NCBI GenBank assembly: GCA_037962975.1
Contig: CM075671.1
Span: forward strand, 158,585,501 to 158,649,500
Direction: 5' to 3'
Length of the DNA: 64,000 nt
From: Clitoria ternatea
Taxonomy: Eukaryota; Streptophyta; Magnoliopsida; Fabales; Fabaceae
Shown: positions 62,666-64,000 of the stretch, in pieces
Position numbering within the stretch: position 1 is the stretch's first letter
How the letters are laid out: every line of letters starts with the position of its first letter
Made by a program: the position numbers and the translations under genes
The notes under the pieces: model-generated
The model's input: the letters and a program-made list of their open reading frames with translations, nothing else
Database searches by the model: none
What the model was told of the DNA's origin: nothing

Positions 62666-63446
62666 GACACTCTCCCTCCCCAAAACCGATCCTTCATTCA
62701 CTCGGTTTTCACTTCAACATCTTAATCCACTCGGTAGAAACTCCTGAAACCGAGTCTTCACCTATTATTCACTCGGAATTGGTTCTATTTAAAACTCTCA
62801 GTCTGATTTCTCTTCCTTGGAGGTGACAGTCGGAGTTTCCTCACTCGGACTTACTTATAAAATATCTCACTCGGCATATTCTCCCTGAAACCGAGTCAGT
62901 TCTTCTCTGTTTTCCACTCGGCCATTTCAAATCATTATTAAGCCGACTCATTCCACTCAATTATCCACTCGGTAATTTAATTAAAACCGACTCCTCTTCC
63001 TTCATCTTTTCACTCGGTCAAGTCGTCTCAGACCGACTCAATGCTCCCAGGTTTCCACTTGGCAGAAGCCCTTGAATTGTTCTTCATTCAGAATCCTCTA
63101 AGGTTTTCACTACTCGGAAAAGGACAATATGCATAAGCTTCACTCGGTATGTTACACAATTCTGATTCCTCTTTCAGAAACACCTCATTCTTTTTATACT
63201 CGGAGGTATTCCTCTGAGTCCGACTCCAACACTCAGGTTTTCCACTCGGCAAGGTAATCCTTATTGCTCATCATTCACTCAGTTTTCATTGCCAAAGAGG
63301 ACTCAACATTAGGTCAGTTGTTGCTCGGTAATTCATCTCCAAACCGAGTTATTCCACTCGACTGTTTACTCGGTAAATTTATTAAAACCGATTCCCAATT
63401 CTTGGGTTTTTGCTCGGTAGAACTTTCATTCAGTATTGCATTATGA

Positions 63447-63635
63447 TTGACTCGGAAACGAGTCTTTGGAAGAAACTTGACTCAGGAATGAGTCTTTCTG
63501 GGGTGTTTGACTCGGAAACGAGTCACTCAGGAATAATTGGCTCGGAAAATGAGTTATTTGAAGTACTTGACTCGGAATTGAGTCTTCCTGAGATGTTTGA
63601 CTCAGCAGTGAGTCTCTGAGACAAAATGTCACTCG
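63447..63635. repeat. 30-bp tandem repeats with hairpins, H 5' LTR
   Basis: Counterpart of 54414-54600, with a few base differences that restore CTCGG where the other copy has CTCAG or CTCGA. Confidence 0.88.
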
Positions 63636-63977
63636 GAATAAGTCCTCTTGACCATGTTCCACTCGGAAAAATATAATTTTCACTCGGTATTTCCATTTTC
63701 CACTCGGAATTCCTTTTGGTCACTCAGAATTTGCAGTTTTCACTCAGAATAGAGTCTCTTTCTCACTCGGACAGTTCTTTCTAAGGCATTTTCACTCGGA
63801 AATTGGGCCTTATCAATAAGGATCTATATAAATTCTAGAATTATACCCAAAAATGAAACTTTTGGAGCATTAAAAGCCATCCATAGAGTGTTTTATTCAT
63901 TGATCAACACTTACAAACCTTCCATGCTTCATAAATTACATAATTGAACTACTATTAAAGCAGGATGTTACATTTCA

Positions 63978-64000
63978 GGCATAAAAGGCCTTTAGGTTGT
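63978..64000 (-). pseudogene. continuation of the copia RT beyond element H
   Basis: QPKGLLC on the minus strand is in the same frame as the RT piece ending at 52429, after removal of H and one TTTCA copy. It corresponds to the QPEGF stretch upstream of IYGLKQ in copia RT. Confidence 0.75.

Larger units (their letters stand above)
52430..63972 (-). mobile_element. full-length Ty3/gypsy element H
   Basis: LTRs at 52430-54937 and 59702-63972 flank an internal region of 4764 bp with PPT, pol, gag and PBS. The target duplication TTTCA is perfect (52425-52429 and 63973-63977) and cuts the copia RT. The LTRs differ in length by 1763 bp because of one deletion in the left copy. Elsewhere they are nearly identical, so H is the youngest insertion that can be judged here. 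The coding region needs only a few changes from intact but is not functional. Confidence 0.96.
59702..63972 (-). repeat. 5' LTR of element H (4271 bp)
   Basis: Complete copy; on a minus element the right LTR drives transcription. TATA-like TATAAG lies near 62331 and TTTATAGG near 62470. A donor-like CCAA/GTAAGAGG has its intron start at 62101; the acceptor-like CTCACTC...TTTTTACAG ends at 59988 (2114 nt). The U3 side (62450-63800) is full of CTCGG motifs and some CTCGCTTGAGCGAG copies. Confidence 0.95.

Overview
This window is nuclear DNA of a flowering plant, most likely a legume. The grounds are one spliced cytosolic glutamine synthetase gene, abundant chromovirus-type Ty3/gypsy elements with very long LTRs, Tat/Ogre-type and copia elements, a CACTA element, a Mutator-like transposase relic and a Stowaway-like MITE. 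No bacterial features, CRISPR arrays, rRNA or tRNA genes were seen. The only intact protein-coding gene I can support is glutamine synthetase: 12 coding exons, 38397-41114, + strand, 356 residues, every splice junction in frame. It sits in an island of about 6.7 kb (35867-42525) that holds no recognisable LTR element.

Left part (1-35866) is a nested transposon stack. Element A (1-6807, minus, gypsy, left end outside the window) is inserted in element B (6808-9800, plus, Tat/Ogre-like 3' end with an antisense ORF). Beyond it lies an old gypsy LTR, F (9801-13377 and 34061-35866). F carries a 1.6-kb CACTA element (10327-11917) and the solo LTR E (13378-34055, TSD ATGAT). E in turn contains the full-length gypsy element C (13490-26172, TSD GATTA) and the solo LTR D (26497-29502, TSD GCATA). 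D is of the same family as the LTR of A.

Right part: a decayed Mutator-like transposase gene (42526-50430) is split by solo LTR G (43632-50138, TSD ATGTT). G is itself split by J (46110-49491, TSD ACACT), a Tat/Ogre-like unit that looks like an internally deleted element. Then come a MITE (50924-51369) and a copia element on the minus strand (51480-64000+). The copia element is split by the full-length gypsy element H (52430-63972, TSD TTTCA).

The gypsy proteins (gag with zinc knuckles, protease, FIDD reverse transcriptase, RNase H, HHCC/DDE integrase with GPY-type C-terminus) are all broken, mostly by C-to-T-type nonsense changes. The most unusual pattern is shared by the LTRs of A, C, D, E, F, G and H. 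Each has a strong splice-donor-like site after a pyrimidine-rich leader and, 1-4 kb further on inside the same LTR, a CTCAC...T-rich...AG acceptor-like block. This suggests a leader intron contained in the LTR. Several of these LTRs also share arrays of the near-palindrome CTCGCTTGAGCGAG.
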